The position numbers were made by a program, and so were the translations under genes. Positions 15,901 to 24,179 of a DNA stretch of 64,000 bases are shown here, piece after piece. Location of the stretch: NCBI RefSeq assembly GCF_016742135.1, contig NZ_JACVCG010000001.1, forward strand, positions 310,001-374,000. Direction: 5' to 3'. Positions within the stretch are counted from its first letter, which is position 1, and each line of letters opens with the position of its first letter. The stretch comes from Brevundimonas sp. Lineage in GTDB: Bacteria; Pseudomonadota; Alphaproteobacteria; Caulobacterales; Caulobacteraceae. Under the pieces are notes generated by a model. That model made no database searches and was not told the origin of the DNA. It saw only the letters and a list, made by a program, of their open reading frames with translations.

Positions 15901-18900
15901 GGCGTTTCTTCCGCAGGGGGTGGCGCGCCGACCGGCCGACCGTCATCCCTCAACGTAATATAGATCGCCGGGATCACCAGAACCGTCAGAAGGGTCGAGG
16001 AAATCAGGCCGAACAGCAGCGAAATGGCCAAGCCCTGGAAGATCGGGTCGAACAGGATCACGGCTGCCCCGATCATGGCCGCCAGCGCCGTCAGCAGGAT
16101 GGGCTTGAAGCGGATGGCACCGGCCTCCAGCAAGACCTCCCGCAGGGGGCGGCCGGGCGTTCGGGCATGGCGAATGAAGTCGACCAGCAGGATCGAGTTT
16201 CGCACAATGATCCCCGCCAGGGCGATGAAGCCGATCATCGAAGTGGCGGTGAACGGCGCGCCGAACAGCATATGGCCGATGACGATCCCTATCAGGGTCA
16301 GGGGGATGGGCGTCAGGATCACCAGCGGAATGCGGAAATCCTTGAACTGGGCGACGACCAGCACATAGATCCCCAGCAGGGCCACGCCAAAGGCCGCGCC
16401 CATGTCGCGGAAGGTCACCCAGGTGATCTCCCACTCGCCGTCCCACAGCACGGTCGGAACCGTCTCGTCCGTCGGCTGGCCGTTGAGTCGGACCTCGGGC
16501 CGGGGCAGGTCACCCCAGTCGTGCGCATCAATGGCCGCTCCGATGGCGAGAATGCCATAGATCGGGGCCTCGAACTGACCCGCCAGCTCGGCCGTGACCA
16601 TTTCGGCCGCCCGGCCGTCGCGGCGATAAACGGGCCAGCTGGCCAGTTCCTGGCGCGCATCCACGACCTCGCCCAGTTCGACGAGCCGATGCGTGCCGTC
16701 GACCGTGGTCCTGGCCACGGGCATCACGGCCAGCTGTTCGGTCCACGCCCGGGCCGACTGCGGCAGCCGCACGGCGATCTCAACGGGTGTGCGTTCGTCG
16801 TCGCGCGCGGCATAGCCCAAGATCCGCCCGCCCATGAGGGCGGCAACGGAGTCATGGACCTCGCGCTCGGACAATCCGAAGCGCTCGATCTTCTCCCGGT
16901 CCGGCACCAGCCTCAGCACCGGGCGGCGCTCCCCATACGAGTTGTCCACATCGACCACCGACGGCTCGGCCCGGAACAGGGTCTCCAGTTCGGCGGCGAC
17001 GGCCCGGCGCGTGGCGGCGTCGGGGCCATAGACCTCGGCCAGCAGGGTGGCGAGCACTGGCGGGCCGGGCGGAGCTTCCACGACCTTGATCGATGCGCCG
17101 GTCGGCAGCGGCAGGTCCGCCAGGCGGCGGCGCAGGTCCAGCGCCACAAGGTGGCTGCTGCGATGGCGGTCATGCTTGGGCGCCAGCAGGACCGCGAGAT
17201 CGCCCTGCTCCGGTCGGTCCCGCAGGAAGTAGTGGCGCACCAGGCCGTTGAAATTGAACGGGGTCGCGGTCCCGGCGTAGCTTTCCATCGACACCACTTC
17301 GGGCAGGGTCTGGGTTACGGCTGCGGCGGCGGCCAGGGTCCGTTCCGTGGTCTCCAGACTGGTGCCCTCGGGCATGTCCAGAACGACCTGCAGCTCGGAC
17401 TTGTTGTCGAACGGCAGCAGCTTCACCGGCACTGCCCTGAAGCCGAACATCGACATGGCCAGCAAGGTGGCGAGACCCACCACGATCAGAAAGGTCCAGG
17501 CACTGCGACGGCTGCGGATCACCGGCGTCGCCACTCTGCGATACAGGCGGCCCGGCAGGCCCTCGCCCTGCTCGTGACCATGGCCGCCGGCCAGGGTCTT
17601 GCGCGCCAGGCGGATCATCAGCCAGGGCGCGATGACCACGGCGACAAAGAACGAGAACACCATGGCCGCCGAGGCATTGACCGGGATCGGCGCCATATAG
17701 GGGCCCATCAGGCCCGAGACGAACAGCATGGGCAGCAGGGCGGCGACCACGGTCAGGGTGGCGACCACGGTCGGATTGCCGACCTCGGCCACGGCCTCCA
17801 CCGTCGCCTGCGCCCGGCTTCGACCATCGTTCATGGCCCAGTGTCGGGCGATATTTTCGATCATCACAATGGCATCGTCGACGAGGATGCCGATCGAGAA
17901 GATCAAGGCGAACAGGCTGACCCGGTTGATGGTGTATCCCATCAGGTTGGAGGCAAAGAGCGTCAGCAGAATGGTCGTGGGAATGACCACCGCCGTCACG
18001 GCCGCCTCGCGCCAGCCTATCGCAAAGCCGATCAGGACGACGATGGAGACTGTCGCCAGCCCGAGGTGCATCAGAAGCTCGTTGGCCTTTTCATTGGCCG
18101 TCTCGCCATAGTCACGCGTGACCACGACCTCCAGACCCTCCGGGATCAGGGTGCCCTCCAGCGCCTCGACCCGTGCCAGCACCGCATGGGAGACAACCAC
18201 GGCATTGGCGCCCTGACGCTTGGCGACCGCCAGGCTGACGGCGGGGGTCCGGCTCCAGCCGCCGTCGGCACGGGTGTAGTGGGCAGCGCGGGCCTGATCT
18301 TCACGCGGCCCCTGAACGATCGTCGCCACGTCCCGCAGATAGACGGGCTCGCCCGTCGCAGAACTGACCGTGAGCATCGCCGCGTCTTCGGGCGAGCTCA
18401 TCCGGTTCCCCGAGCGCAGGGGCACCGCCTGGCCCCCGTCGCGGACAGAGCCCGCCGGGAAACTGCGGTGCGCCTGACCGATGGTTTCAAGGATCGCGGA
18501 CAGGGCAACGCCGCGGGCGGCCATACGGGCGGGGTCCGGTTCGACCCGGATTTCGGACGGCCGTCCGCCGACAATGAAGGTCAGGCCGACATCCTCGACC
18601 TTGCCGATCTCGGTGCGCAGACGCGTGGCCACGTCATACAGCGCCTGGTCGGTCCATCGGCCTGCCGTGTCGGCGCGCGGCGTCAGGGTCAGGACCACGG
18701 CGGGCACATCGTTGATGCCACGGGTGACGATCTGCGGCTCGGACACGCCGACGGGGATGGCGCCGTAGTTGGCGCGCACCTTTTCATGGACACGAACTGC
18801 CGCATCGTCGGGATCGGATCCGACCTCGAAGCGGGCGGTGACCATCACCCGGTCGTCCTCGACCTGCGTATAGACGTGCTCCACCCCATCGATGCTGCGC

Positions 18901-19127
18901 ACGATGGCTTCCAGCGGCTTGGCCGCCAGTTCTGTGGCGTCAGCCACGCTGAGCCCCGGCGCGGCGACCATGATATCGACCATGGGCACGCTGATCTGGG
19001 GCTCCTCCTCCCGCGGGATCGACAGCAGGGCCATCAGGCCGACGGCGATGGCCGCCAGCAGCATCAGGGGCGTCAGCGGCGAGTGGAGCGTGGCGCGCGT
19101 CAGGCGACCGGAAATGCCGAGGTTCAT
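15897..19127 (-). CDS. RND efflux transporter, permease subunit
   Basis: A 1076-residue inner-membrane proton antiporter of the AcrB/HAE type. There is an N-terminal helix followed by a porter domain starting PREEEPQISVPMVDI. The central transmembrane block has FSIGILVDDAIVMIENIARH, carrying the charged proton-relay residues. A second porter domain follows (about residues 550-850), then a C-terminal helix bundle. It overlaps its adaptor gene upstream by 4 bp and the ArsR gene downstream by 4 bp. Similar pumps accompany sqr in sulfide-responsive clusters; the exported compound is unknown. Confidence 0.9.
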   Translation of the reverse strand: MNLGISGRLTRATLHSPLTPLMLLAAIAVGLMALLSIPREEEPQISVPMVDIMVAAPGLSVADATELAAKPLEAIVRSIDGVEHVYTQVEDDRVMVTARFEVGSDPDDAAVRVHEKVRANYGAIPVGVSEPQIVTRGINDVPAVVLTLTPRADTAGRWTDQALYDVATRLRTEIGKVEDVGLTFIVGGRPSEIRVEPDPARMAARGVALSAILETIGQAHRSFPAGSVRDGGQAVPLRSGNRMSSPEDAAMLTVSSATGEPVYLRDVATIVQGPREDQARAAHYTRADGGWSRTPAVSLAVAKRQGANAVVVSHAVLARVEALEGTLIPEGLEVVVTRDYGETANEKANELLMHLGLATVSIVVLIGFAIGWREAAVTAVVIPTTILLTLFASNLMGYTINRVSLFALIFSIGILVDDAIVMIENIARHWAMNDGRSRAQATVEAVAEVGNPTVVATLTVVAALLPMLFVSGLMGPYMAPIPVNASAAMVFSFFVAVVIAPWLMIRLARKTLAGGHGHEQGEGLPGRLYRRVATPVIRSRRSAWTFLIVVGLATLLAMSMFGFRAVPVKLLPFDNKSELQVVLDMPEGTSLETTERTLAAAAAVTQTLPEVVSMESYAGTATPFNFNGLVRHYFLRDRPEQGDLAVLLAPKHDRHRSSHLVALDLRRRLADLPLPTGASIKVVEAPPGPPVLATLLAEVYGPDAATRRAVAAELETLFRAEPSVVDVDNSYGERRPVLRLVPDREKIERFGLSEREVHDSVAALMGGRILGYAARDDERTPVEIAVRLPQSARAWTEQLAVMPVARTTVDGTHRLVELGEVVDARQELASWPVYRRDGRAAEMVTAELAGQFEAPIYGILAIGAAIDAHDWGDLPRPEVRLNGQPTDETVPTVLWDGEWEITWVTFRDMGAAFGVALLGIYVLVVAQFKDFRIPLVILTPIPLTLIGIVIGHMLFGAPFTATSMIGFIALAGIIVRNSILLVDFIRHARTPGRPLREVLLEAGAIRFKPILLTALAAMIGAAVILFDPIFQGLAISLLFGLISSTLLTVLVIPAIYITLRDDGRPVGAPPPAEETP

Positions 19128-20149
19128 CGGACGGGCTCCGGGCTCAGCACCACATCTCCGGCCTTCAGGCCTGACAGGACCTCGACCCGGTCGCCGTCGA
19201 CCGGGCCGCCCAGCTGGACCGGCGCATCCGACACCCGTCCGGCGGCATCAACGGTGCGGACGAAGTCGATACCATAGCGTGTGGATACGAAGCGGCGCGG
19301 CAGGACCAGGGCCTTTCGCTCGCCGACCGGGGCCAGCACGGTGACGCGCTGGCCCACCCGGTCACTCGCCAGACCCTCGACGGCGATGTCGGCGGTGATC
19401 CGGCCGCCGCTGGCCGCCGGATAGACCTGGACGATGGTGCCATTGGCGGGAAGGCCGTCGCCGGACAGGCCCACAGTCTGGCCGACCCTCAGATTGCGGC
19501 CCTGGACCTCCGGCAACTCCATACGCAGGACAAGGGGGCCGGCGGTCACGGTTGCGATGGACTGGCCGGCGGCAACCACCGAGCCCGCCGGCACATCCGC
19601 GCTCAGGACGCGGCCGGACGTCGGGGCAAGGATGCGGCCCTGCGCGCCGGTCTCGGCGCTGGCGGCGCGCTGGGCACGGGCGGCCCGGGCCTGGGCGTCG
19701 GCGGCCCGGGCCGCCGCCTTTGCTTGGTCCAGGGCGGCCTGGGCATAGAATCCGCGATCAAACAGGGTCTGAACCCGGGCCAGCTGGGCCCGGGCCCGGT
19801 CGGCCTCGGCTTCGGCCGCCGACACCTGGGCGTCGAATGCGGCGGTCTGCAGGTCTACCCGGTCATCGGCGACCACGCCGATAACCTGACCCTGACGGAC
19901 AATGTCGCCCTCGCGCACCGTCATCTGGATCAGGGTGCCCGGGATCCGCGCCCGCGCCTCTCCGAGATCGCGCGAGGTGATCTCCGCCGAGGTCGGCTTC
20001 AGGTCCGCGATCCACGTCTCGCCCAGGGTCAGGCGTTCGCCCGGGGCCGGTTCCGGGGCCGCCGGATCCGGCTCTGCTCCGCAAGCCGTAAGGCTGCCTA
20101 TCATCAGGGAACCGGCGATGACAGCAGCAAGAGCGGCGTTGGATTTCAT
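19124..20149 (-). CDS. RND efflux periplasmic adaptor, lipoprotein
   Basis: Membrane-fusion protein linking the RND permease to an outer-membrane channel. The 341-residue protein has a signal segment with lipobox LTAC (about residue 23). A biotinyl/lipoyl-type half (TLIQMTVREGDIVRQGQVIG) precedes an Ala/Arg-rich coiled-coil hairpin at about 95-160. The second lipoyl half (GRVLSADVPAGSVVAAGQSI) and beta-barrel domains follow. It is first gene of the minus-strand operon and divergent from sqr. No outer-membrane factor gene is present nearby. Confidence 0.9.
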   Translation of the reverse strand: MKSNAALAAVIAGSLMIGSLTACGAEPDPAAPEPAPGERLTLGETWIADLKPTSAEITSRDLGEARARIPGTLIQMTVREGDIVRQGQVIGVVADDRVDLQTAAFDAQVSAAEAEADRARAQLARVQTLFDRGFYAQAALDQAKAAARAADAQARAARAQRAASAETGAQGRILAPTSGRVLSADVPAGSVVAAGQSIATVTAGPLVLRMELPEVQGRNLRVGQTVGLSGDGLPANGTIVQVYPAASGGRITADIAVEGLASDRVGQRVTVLAPVGERKALVLPRRFVSTRYGIDFVRTVDAAGRVSDAPVQLGGPVDGDRVEVLSGLKAGDVVLSPEPVR

Positions 20150-20164
20150 CTTCAGGCCTTTATG

Positions 20165-20194
20165 TTAGCTTGACCTAATATTAGATAATGCTAA
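20165..20194. promoter_or_regulatory. Tandem TTAG-N6-CTAA operators over the pump promoter
   Basis: Two inverted repeats of identical form, TTAG-N6-CTAA at 20165-20178 and at 20181-20194, are 16 bp apart centre to centre. The second extends to ATTAG-N6-CTAAT. On the minus strand, TTGCGC (20200-20205) and TAATAT (20178-20183) with a 16-nt spacer form a promoter whose -10 is covered by both sites. These are probable binding sites of the ArsR-type repressor encoded at the end of the operon. Confidence 0.65.
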
Positions 20195-20241
20195 TGCTAG
20201 CGCAAGCCCGGTGATGATCGTCCTGGCGCAACAGCCTGGCG

Positions 20242-20255
20242 TTGATGGAGATCAA
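20242..20255. promoter_or_regulatory. FNR box upstream of sqr
   Basis: TTGATGGAGATCAA matches the FNR consensus TTGAT-N4-ATCAA perfectly. It is centred 67 bp before the sqr ATG and lies in the divergent gap next to the ArsR-type operators. It differs from the cyd box only in the central four bases, so the same FnrL-like regulator probably serves both. Confidence 0.8.
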
Positions 20256-20315
20256 GGTCCGGTTCGTCGGGGCCCGCACACTGGAATATCGGAGACATCG
20301 AATGGGAGACCCGTC

Positions 20316-21629
20316 ATGACCCGGCCCACCATTGTCATTCTCGGTGCAGGCCTGGGCGGCGCCATAGCCGCCTATGACATCCGTCGCACCCTGGGCGCCC
20401 AGGCGCGGATCGTCATGGTGTCAAAGGGGGACATCTTCCATTTCACACCCTCCAACCCCTGGGTGGCGGTCAATTGGCGAAAGCGCGAGGCCATCGAGGT
20501 CAGTTTGCCGGAGGTAATGAAGCGCAAGGGCGTCGAGTTCATCAACGTCGGCGCCAGCGGTATCCGCCCAGCCGACAAGGTCGTGGACCTGACCGACGGC
20601 CGGGTGATTGTCTATGACTATCTGGTCATTGCCACCGGTCCCGAGCTGGCCTTCGACGAGATACCGGGCCTCGGCCCCGACGGCCATACCGTCTCCATCT
20701 GCCACGTCGATCACGCGGTCGAGGCCGCCGGGGCCTTTGACCGGTTCCTCGAAAACCCCGGGCCCATCGTGGTCGGGGCCGTCCAGGGGGCCTCCTGCTT
20801 CGGGCCCGCCTATGAGTTCGCTATGATCCTCGACACCGAACTGCGGCGTCGCAAGCTGCGCGACAAGGTGCCGATGACCTTCGTCACCTCGGAACCTTAC
20901 ATTGGCCACCTGGGGCTGGACGGTGTCGGCGATACCAAGGGCCTGCTGGAAAGCGAGATGCGCCAGCGCCACATCAAATGGATCACCAACGCCCGGGTGA
21001 CCGGCGTCGATGCCGGCCTGATGCACGTCGAGGAAGTCAACGATGACGGGACGGTCAAAACCGTCCACGATCTGCCCTTCACCTGGTCCATGATGCTGCC
21101 GGCCTTCCGCGGGGTCGAGGCGGTGCGCGGGGTCGAGGGTCTGACCAATCCGCGCGGCTTCATCCTCGTCGACAAGCATCAGCGCAACCCGACATGGCCC
21201 GACATCTTCGCCCTGGGCGTCTGCATCGCCATTCCGCCGACCGGTCCGACGCCCGTGCCGGTCGGGGTCCCCAAGACCGGCTTCATGATCGAGAGCATGG
21301 TTTCGGCCATCTCGGCCAATCTGAAGCAGATCCTCAAGGGCGAGGCGCCGTCCTTCGAAGCCAGCTGGAACGCCATCTGCCTGGCCGATTTCGGCGACGG
21401 CGGCGTGGCCTTCATGGCCCAGCCCCAGATTCCGCCGCGCAACATCAACTGGTCCGCCAGCGGCCGCTGGGTACATGCCGCCAAGATCGCCTTCGAAGGC
21501 TACTTCCTGCGCAAGGTCCGTAAGGGCCAGGCCGAGCCCCTCTATGAGAAGCTGGCCCTCGATCTGATCGGCGCCCACAAGGTGCGTCGTGTCAGCACCC
21601 CCGCCTCAACTCCGGAGACCCTGCCGTGA
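20316..21629 (+). CDS. sqr: Sulfide:quinone oxidoreductase
   Basis: FAD flavoprotein on the inner membrane that oxidises sulfide to polysulfide or sulfane sulfur and passes electrons to quinone. The 437-residue protein opens with the Rossmann motif VILGAGLGGAIAA. It has Cys161 in GASCFGPAYEFA and Cys303 in ALGVCIAIPPTGP as likely redox cysteines, plus a C-terminal amphipathic region. The ATG at 20316 (MTRPTIVILG) is used because the family starts directly at the FAD fold; the in-frame extension to 20211 covers the FNR box. It is coupled to the DUF2892 gene by a GTGA overlap. Electrons could flow to the cytochrome bd encoded nearby. Confidence 0.9.
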   Translation: MTRPTIVILGAGLGGAIAAYDIRRTLGAQARIVMVSKGDIFHFTPSNPWVAVNWRKREAIEVSLPEVMKRKGVEFINVGASGIRPADKVVDLTDGRVIVYDYLVIATGPELAFDEIPGLGPDGHTVSICHVDHAVEAAGAFDRFLENPGPIVVGAVQGASCFGPAYEFAMILDTELRRRKLRDKVPMTFVTSEPYIGHLGLDGVGDTKGLLESEMRQRHIKWITNARVTGVDAGLMHVEEVNDDGTVKTVHDLPFTWSMMLPAFRGVEAVRGVEGLTNPRGFILVDKHQRNPTWPDIFALGVCIAIPPTGPTPVPVGVPKTGFMIESMVSAISANLKQILKGEAPSFEASWNAICLADFGDGGVAFMAQPQIPPRNINWSASGRWVHAAKIAFEGYFLRKVRKGQAEPLYEKLALDLIGAHKVRRVSTPASTPETLP

Positions 21630-21829
21630 ACCTCGACAAGATCGTCATGTTGTTCGCCGGATGCATCGTGCTGATCAGCCTCGCCCTGACCTACTGGGTT
21701 CATCCCGGCTGGGTCTGGCTGACCGCGTTCGTCGGCGCGAACCTGATCCAGGCTTCGGTCACAGGGTTCTGCCCTGCCGCCATGATCTTCCGCCGTCTCG
21801 GCGTCCGGAAAGGTGCGGCCTTCCGCTAG
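21626..21829 (+). CDS. DUF2892 small membrane protein
   Basis: A 67-residue protein with two membrane helices: NLDKIVMLFAGCIVLISLAL and a second segment around residues 28-50 containing ANLIQASVTGFCPAAM. The G-F-C-P motif is typical of DUF2892 proteins, which are often fused to rhodanese domains or encoded beside sulfur-metabolism genes. The GTG start overlaps the sqr stop, so the two are co-translated. It is the last core gene before the genomic island. Confidence 0.85.
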   Translation: MNLDKIVMLFAGCIVLISLALTYWVHPGWVWLTAFVGANLIQASVTGFCPAAMIFRRLGVRKGAAFR

Positions 21830-21860
21830 GCGCGGCCTTCGTCGAGGTCAGCACTGGAAG

Positions 21861-21910
21861 GAATGGTGGACGCGACAGGGATTGAACCTGTGACCCCTAC
21901 GATGTCAACG
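21861..21910 (-). repeat. attL: 50-bp copy of the tRNA-Val 3' end
   Basis: Exact 50-bp direct repeat of 49984-50033. It covers the CCA end, acceptor 3' strand, T arm and anticodon region of tRNA-Val, then diverges immediately. It marks the left edge of a 28-kb island whose integrase gene lies near the right edge. Confidence 0.92.
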
Positions 21911-21942
21911 CGAACATCTTCAATGATTTCAACGATTTGAAA

Positions 21943-21951
21943 TTATCCACA
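21943..21951 (+). promoter_or_regulatory. DnaA-box-like TTATCCACA beside attL
   Basis: A perfect 9-mer DnaA box 33 bp inside the left end of the island. A single site is weak evidence of replication function; it may be chance or part of the integrase arm-binding region. The rest of 21911-22145 is AT-rich relative to the core and shows no gene. Confidence 0.25.
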
Positions 21952-22145
21952 GGCCGGAAACTCAAGGAAATCAGGCACCCCGCCCACGTTTTACGGGTGT
22001 TTCATGGGCAGTACAGAATTCCGAGTTTTGAGTTATCGCTCAATCGAGCATGCCGCCTGTTAACACTTTAGCTCGGATCAGCGTGCAGACGGCTGTTAAT
22101 TAGCAGTTGAGTTCGCCCATATCAAGTCAACCTAAAATTCAATTC

Positions 22146-22174
22146 TTGACCTGATGGCAGGGACGTGCTAGGTA
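22146..22174 (+). promoter_or_regulatory. Candidate promoter of the left-end island genes
   Basis: TTGACC and TAGGTA are separated by exactly 17 nt, about 170 bp before the first island gene. The stretch from 22175 to 22346 shows no ORF of note. Confidence 0.4.
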
Positions 22175-22346
22175 ATAACTAGTCGGGTGGCGCTCCCCTC
22201 CCCCGCGGCGACGCTGAGCTCGGCTCGCCTTCCCTTCAATTCCACACTAGGCGCGGTCGCGCCTGCTTGAGGTCGATCGCGCAGCGGTCGGGCTACATAG
22301 GAGCGCTCATGAGCACCGTCACGCACACGCACAGCGAGGGTCACTG

Positions 22347-22817
22347 ATGCTTCGCCCCCGTTTCAAGTCCAGCGCCGGGATCGCAGTTCGTCGGCACCCG
22401 CACGGCCATCTCCAATACCTCGCCGGTTCGCTTCACGCCGACCTCAGCATGGCGATCAGCCTGCGCGTGGGCGCGGAAGTCCCGGCTTCGCTATTCGCCG
22501 GTCTGCTGAGCCGCGGCGCTGATCCGGACGGGCACGGGTATGAGGAAGTAGTCGCCGCCGGCTATCTGAGGCAGACGGTCGGCCTGGCCCCGGCCGGATT
22601 GACCCGTATGGCCGTCCCCCATCCGGTGACCTTCGAGGCTTCCCAGCCCCTGCTCGCCACCCACATCGCCATCTTCAGCGCGGTGTCGGAAGGAGAACTG
22701 CTCTGGTCCGGCGCCCTCCGCGGCGTCCGCTATGAGCGTCAGCCGAGTTCGCGGGTCTACCTGCCGGCCTTCATGCTGACCGTGGCCAAGCCGCCGACTC
22801 CGAGGACGCGGTCGTGA
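22347..22817 (+). CDS. Unknown island protein, weakly phage-tail-fibre-like
   Basis: A 156-residue protein without signal or membrane segment. The order AAGYLRQTVGL … HPVTFEAS … THIAIFSAVSEGELLWSGAL resembles small phage tail-fibre proteins (Y-x-RQ-x-V, V-T-F, ATHxGIF, G-E-LLW-x-GAL). That likeness is by eye only. The ATG at 22347 follows GCGAGGG. It overlaps the next gene by 4 bp (GTGA), so the two form an operon at the left end of the island. It may be a phage relic or a cargo gene of unknown use. Confidence 0.6.
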   Translation: MLRPRFKSSAGIAVRRHPHGHLQYLAGSLHADLSMAISLRVGAEVPASLFAGLLSRGADPDGHGYEEVVAAGYLRQTVGLAPAGLTRMAVPHPVTFEASQPLLATHIAIFSAVSEGELLWSGALRGVRYERQPSSRVYLPAFMLTVAKPPTPRTRS

Positions 22818-23314
22818 GTGGTTCGAGGTTCGATGAGGGAATTTGGCCGCCCGAGGACGTCGGGGCCTTCCTGCCGCGGCCGGACTTCTTCGCCGCCGTT
22901 TACCGCCTGTCCGCCCATAACGACCTGATGATCAGATACTACGCGGCCGAGCAGTTCATCGCGCTGATGATCGGGTCTATTCCGCCATCCGAGGCTGCGG
23001 TAAACGCCGTTGAATTAGTCGACTACATCCTCATGAGCGGACGAGTACGGGATGGGGTCGGCGAGTTCCTGTCGGGCTCTTTTTCTTTCCCAGAGGAAGT
23101 AGAGGACTGGGATCAGTTCGGCGATGGCGGCCGGACCGCAGGCCTGATCCTGGAGGTGGTCTGCCTGCCGAAGGTTGCGGACCGGGCGGCCATCCTCTCC
23201 GCCCTCGCCCTGCACGCTGTCGAAGGGGCCGAGGTGCCGGAACCGCACATTGGACACATCCGACGCTTCCTGTTGGGCGCGCGAGGCGAGCTCGCCATCC
23301 GGCGGGTCACCTGA
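22814..23314 (+). CDS. Unknown island protein, 166 residues
   Basis: An acidic, mainly helical protein with no motif I recognise. A conserved-looking core is LSAHNDLMIRYYAAEQFIAL, followed by helices up to a C-terminal HIRRFLLGARGELAIRR. It has no signal or membrane segment. The GTG start overlaps the stop of the preceding gene, so the pair is translationally coupled. It converges with the next gene, nine bases away. It is hypothetical, but the coupling and codon use support a real gene. Confidence 0.6.
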   Translation: MSGSRFDEGIWPPEDVGAFLPRPDFFAAVYRLSAHNDLMIRYYAAEQFIALMIGSIPPSEAAVNAVELVDYILMSGRVRDGVGEFLSGSFSFPEEVEDWDQFGDGGRTAGLILEVVCLPKVADRAAILSALALHAVEGAEVPEPHIGHIRRFLLGARGELAIRRVT

Positions 23315-23322
23315 GAGCGGCC

Positions 23323-23817
23323 TTAGAACCCTTTCAAGCGCAGGATCACCCAGTGCGGCAGGTCCATCCTGGGCCGCAGCATCTCCTCAAAGGTCTCTTC
23401 CGCACGCTCGATGCCGTCGAGCAGGGCGAGGTAGAAATCCTCCGAGGCGAGTTTCAGGAGCGACTCGAAGGTCACCATGTTCTGCGCATAGCGTGCGTTC
23501 CCGGTGTGGCGAAACCACTTCTCGGGCGCGACGGTGATCGTTCGAGTAGCTCCTTTATGAGCGACCTCGACCGCCGGCAGCTTGCCGGTTCTCTTGAAGC
23601 CCGGCTTGCCAAACGTCTTGTCGATTTGAACATCGACCCAGATCGTGATGGGCTTGCTGCGGGAGACGCAGGTTAGTCGCAGGTCTTCCCCCTGGTTCTT
23701 CATGGCGATTTCACCGATTTCACTGACGCGGGTGACGCCACCGGCCTTGGTGATGACCTTCACCAGGTCTGCGTTGCGCTCCATCTCGTCGCGGAAGGCG
23801 CGACGAATGCCGCGCAT
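23323..23817 (-). CDS. Unknown island protein, about 165-185 residues
   Basis: A basic protein with no family recognised. Notable stretches are MRGIRRAFRDEMERNADLV at the start, LRLTCVSRSKPITIWVDVQI in the middle and WFRHTGNARYAQNMVTF near residue 115. The ATG at 23817 has AAGG eight bases upstream. In-frame TTG codons at 23853 (behind GAGGAG) and 23877 would add up to 20 residues with two cysteines (CPKLGEYEYC), so the start is uncertain. It converges on the two-gene operon to its left. It could be a third part of a left-end cargo system, or independent. Confidence 0.5.
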   Translation of the reverse strand: MRGIRRAFRDEMERNADLVKVITKAGGVTRVSEIGEIAMKNQGEDLRLTCVSRSKPITIWVDVQIDKTFGKPGFKRTGKLPAVEVAHKGATRTITVAPEKWFRHTGNARYAQNMVTFESLLKLASEDFYLALLDGIERAEETFEEMLRPRMDLPHWVILRLKGF

Positions 23818-23877
23818 GGTGATGCCCTTGCGGCAGTATTCGTATTCTCCCAACTTGGGACACTCCTCTGTGGACAA

Positions 23878-24179
23878 GGAGCGTCACTGCAAGAGCCGTT
23901 CATCATTAACGCCCGCCCGTCTGGAGGCCGCTTAGCGCCAGGAGGGGACCCTAGCGGGTCGGCGAAAAGCGGACATTACCTTTCGTTATTTGCAGCCAAG
24001 ATGGGCTAGCTGAAATCACAATCAGATGCTCGCCGGGGCTATAGCCCGTGACTGGCTACCGACCGCAGCTCGGCTGCAGCGAGAAGCACGGTTATCCATG
24101 GCCGCGCTGGCGGAACTTGGCGTTGCGCGATACCTTGCCGGCTAAGTTATTGCCCCTGTGGGTCTGTTTCCGCCCTCAG
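23878..24179. other. Intergenic stretch without a recognisable gene
   Basis: About 300 bp between the unknown gene and the helicase stop codon. It contains GGCGAAAAGCGGACATTACC, a phrase similar to one at 28490-28525, which suggests remnants of a shared degraded sequence in two island gaps. No tRNA, terminator or convincing ORF is seen. Confidence 0.4.

Noticed and set aside
16167-19277. 1036-codon plus-strand ORF antisense to the RND permease
   Set aside because: Composition (His, Gly, Asp, Gln, Arg) is typical of a complementary-strand shadow; the minus strand has intact RND motifs.
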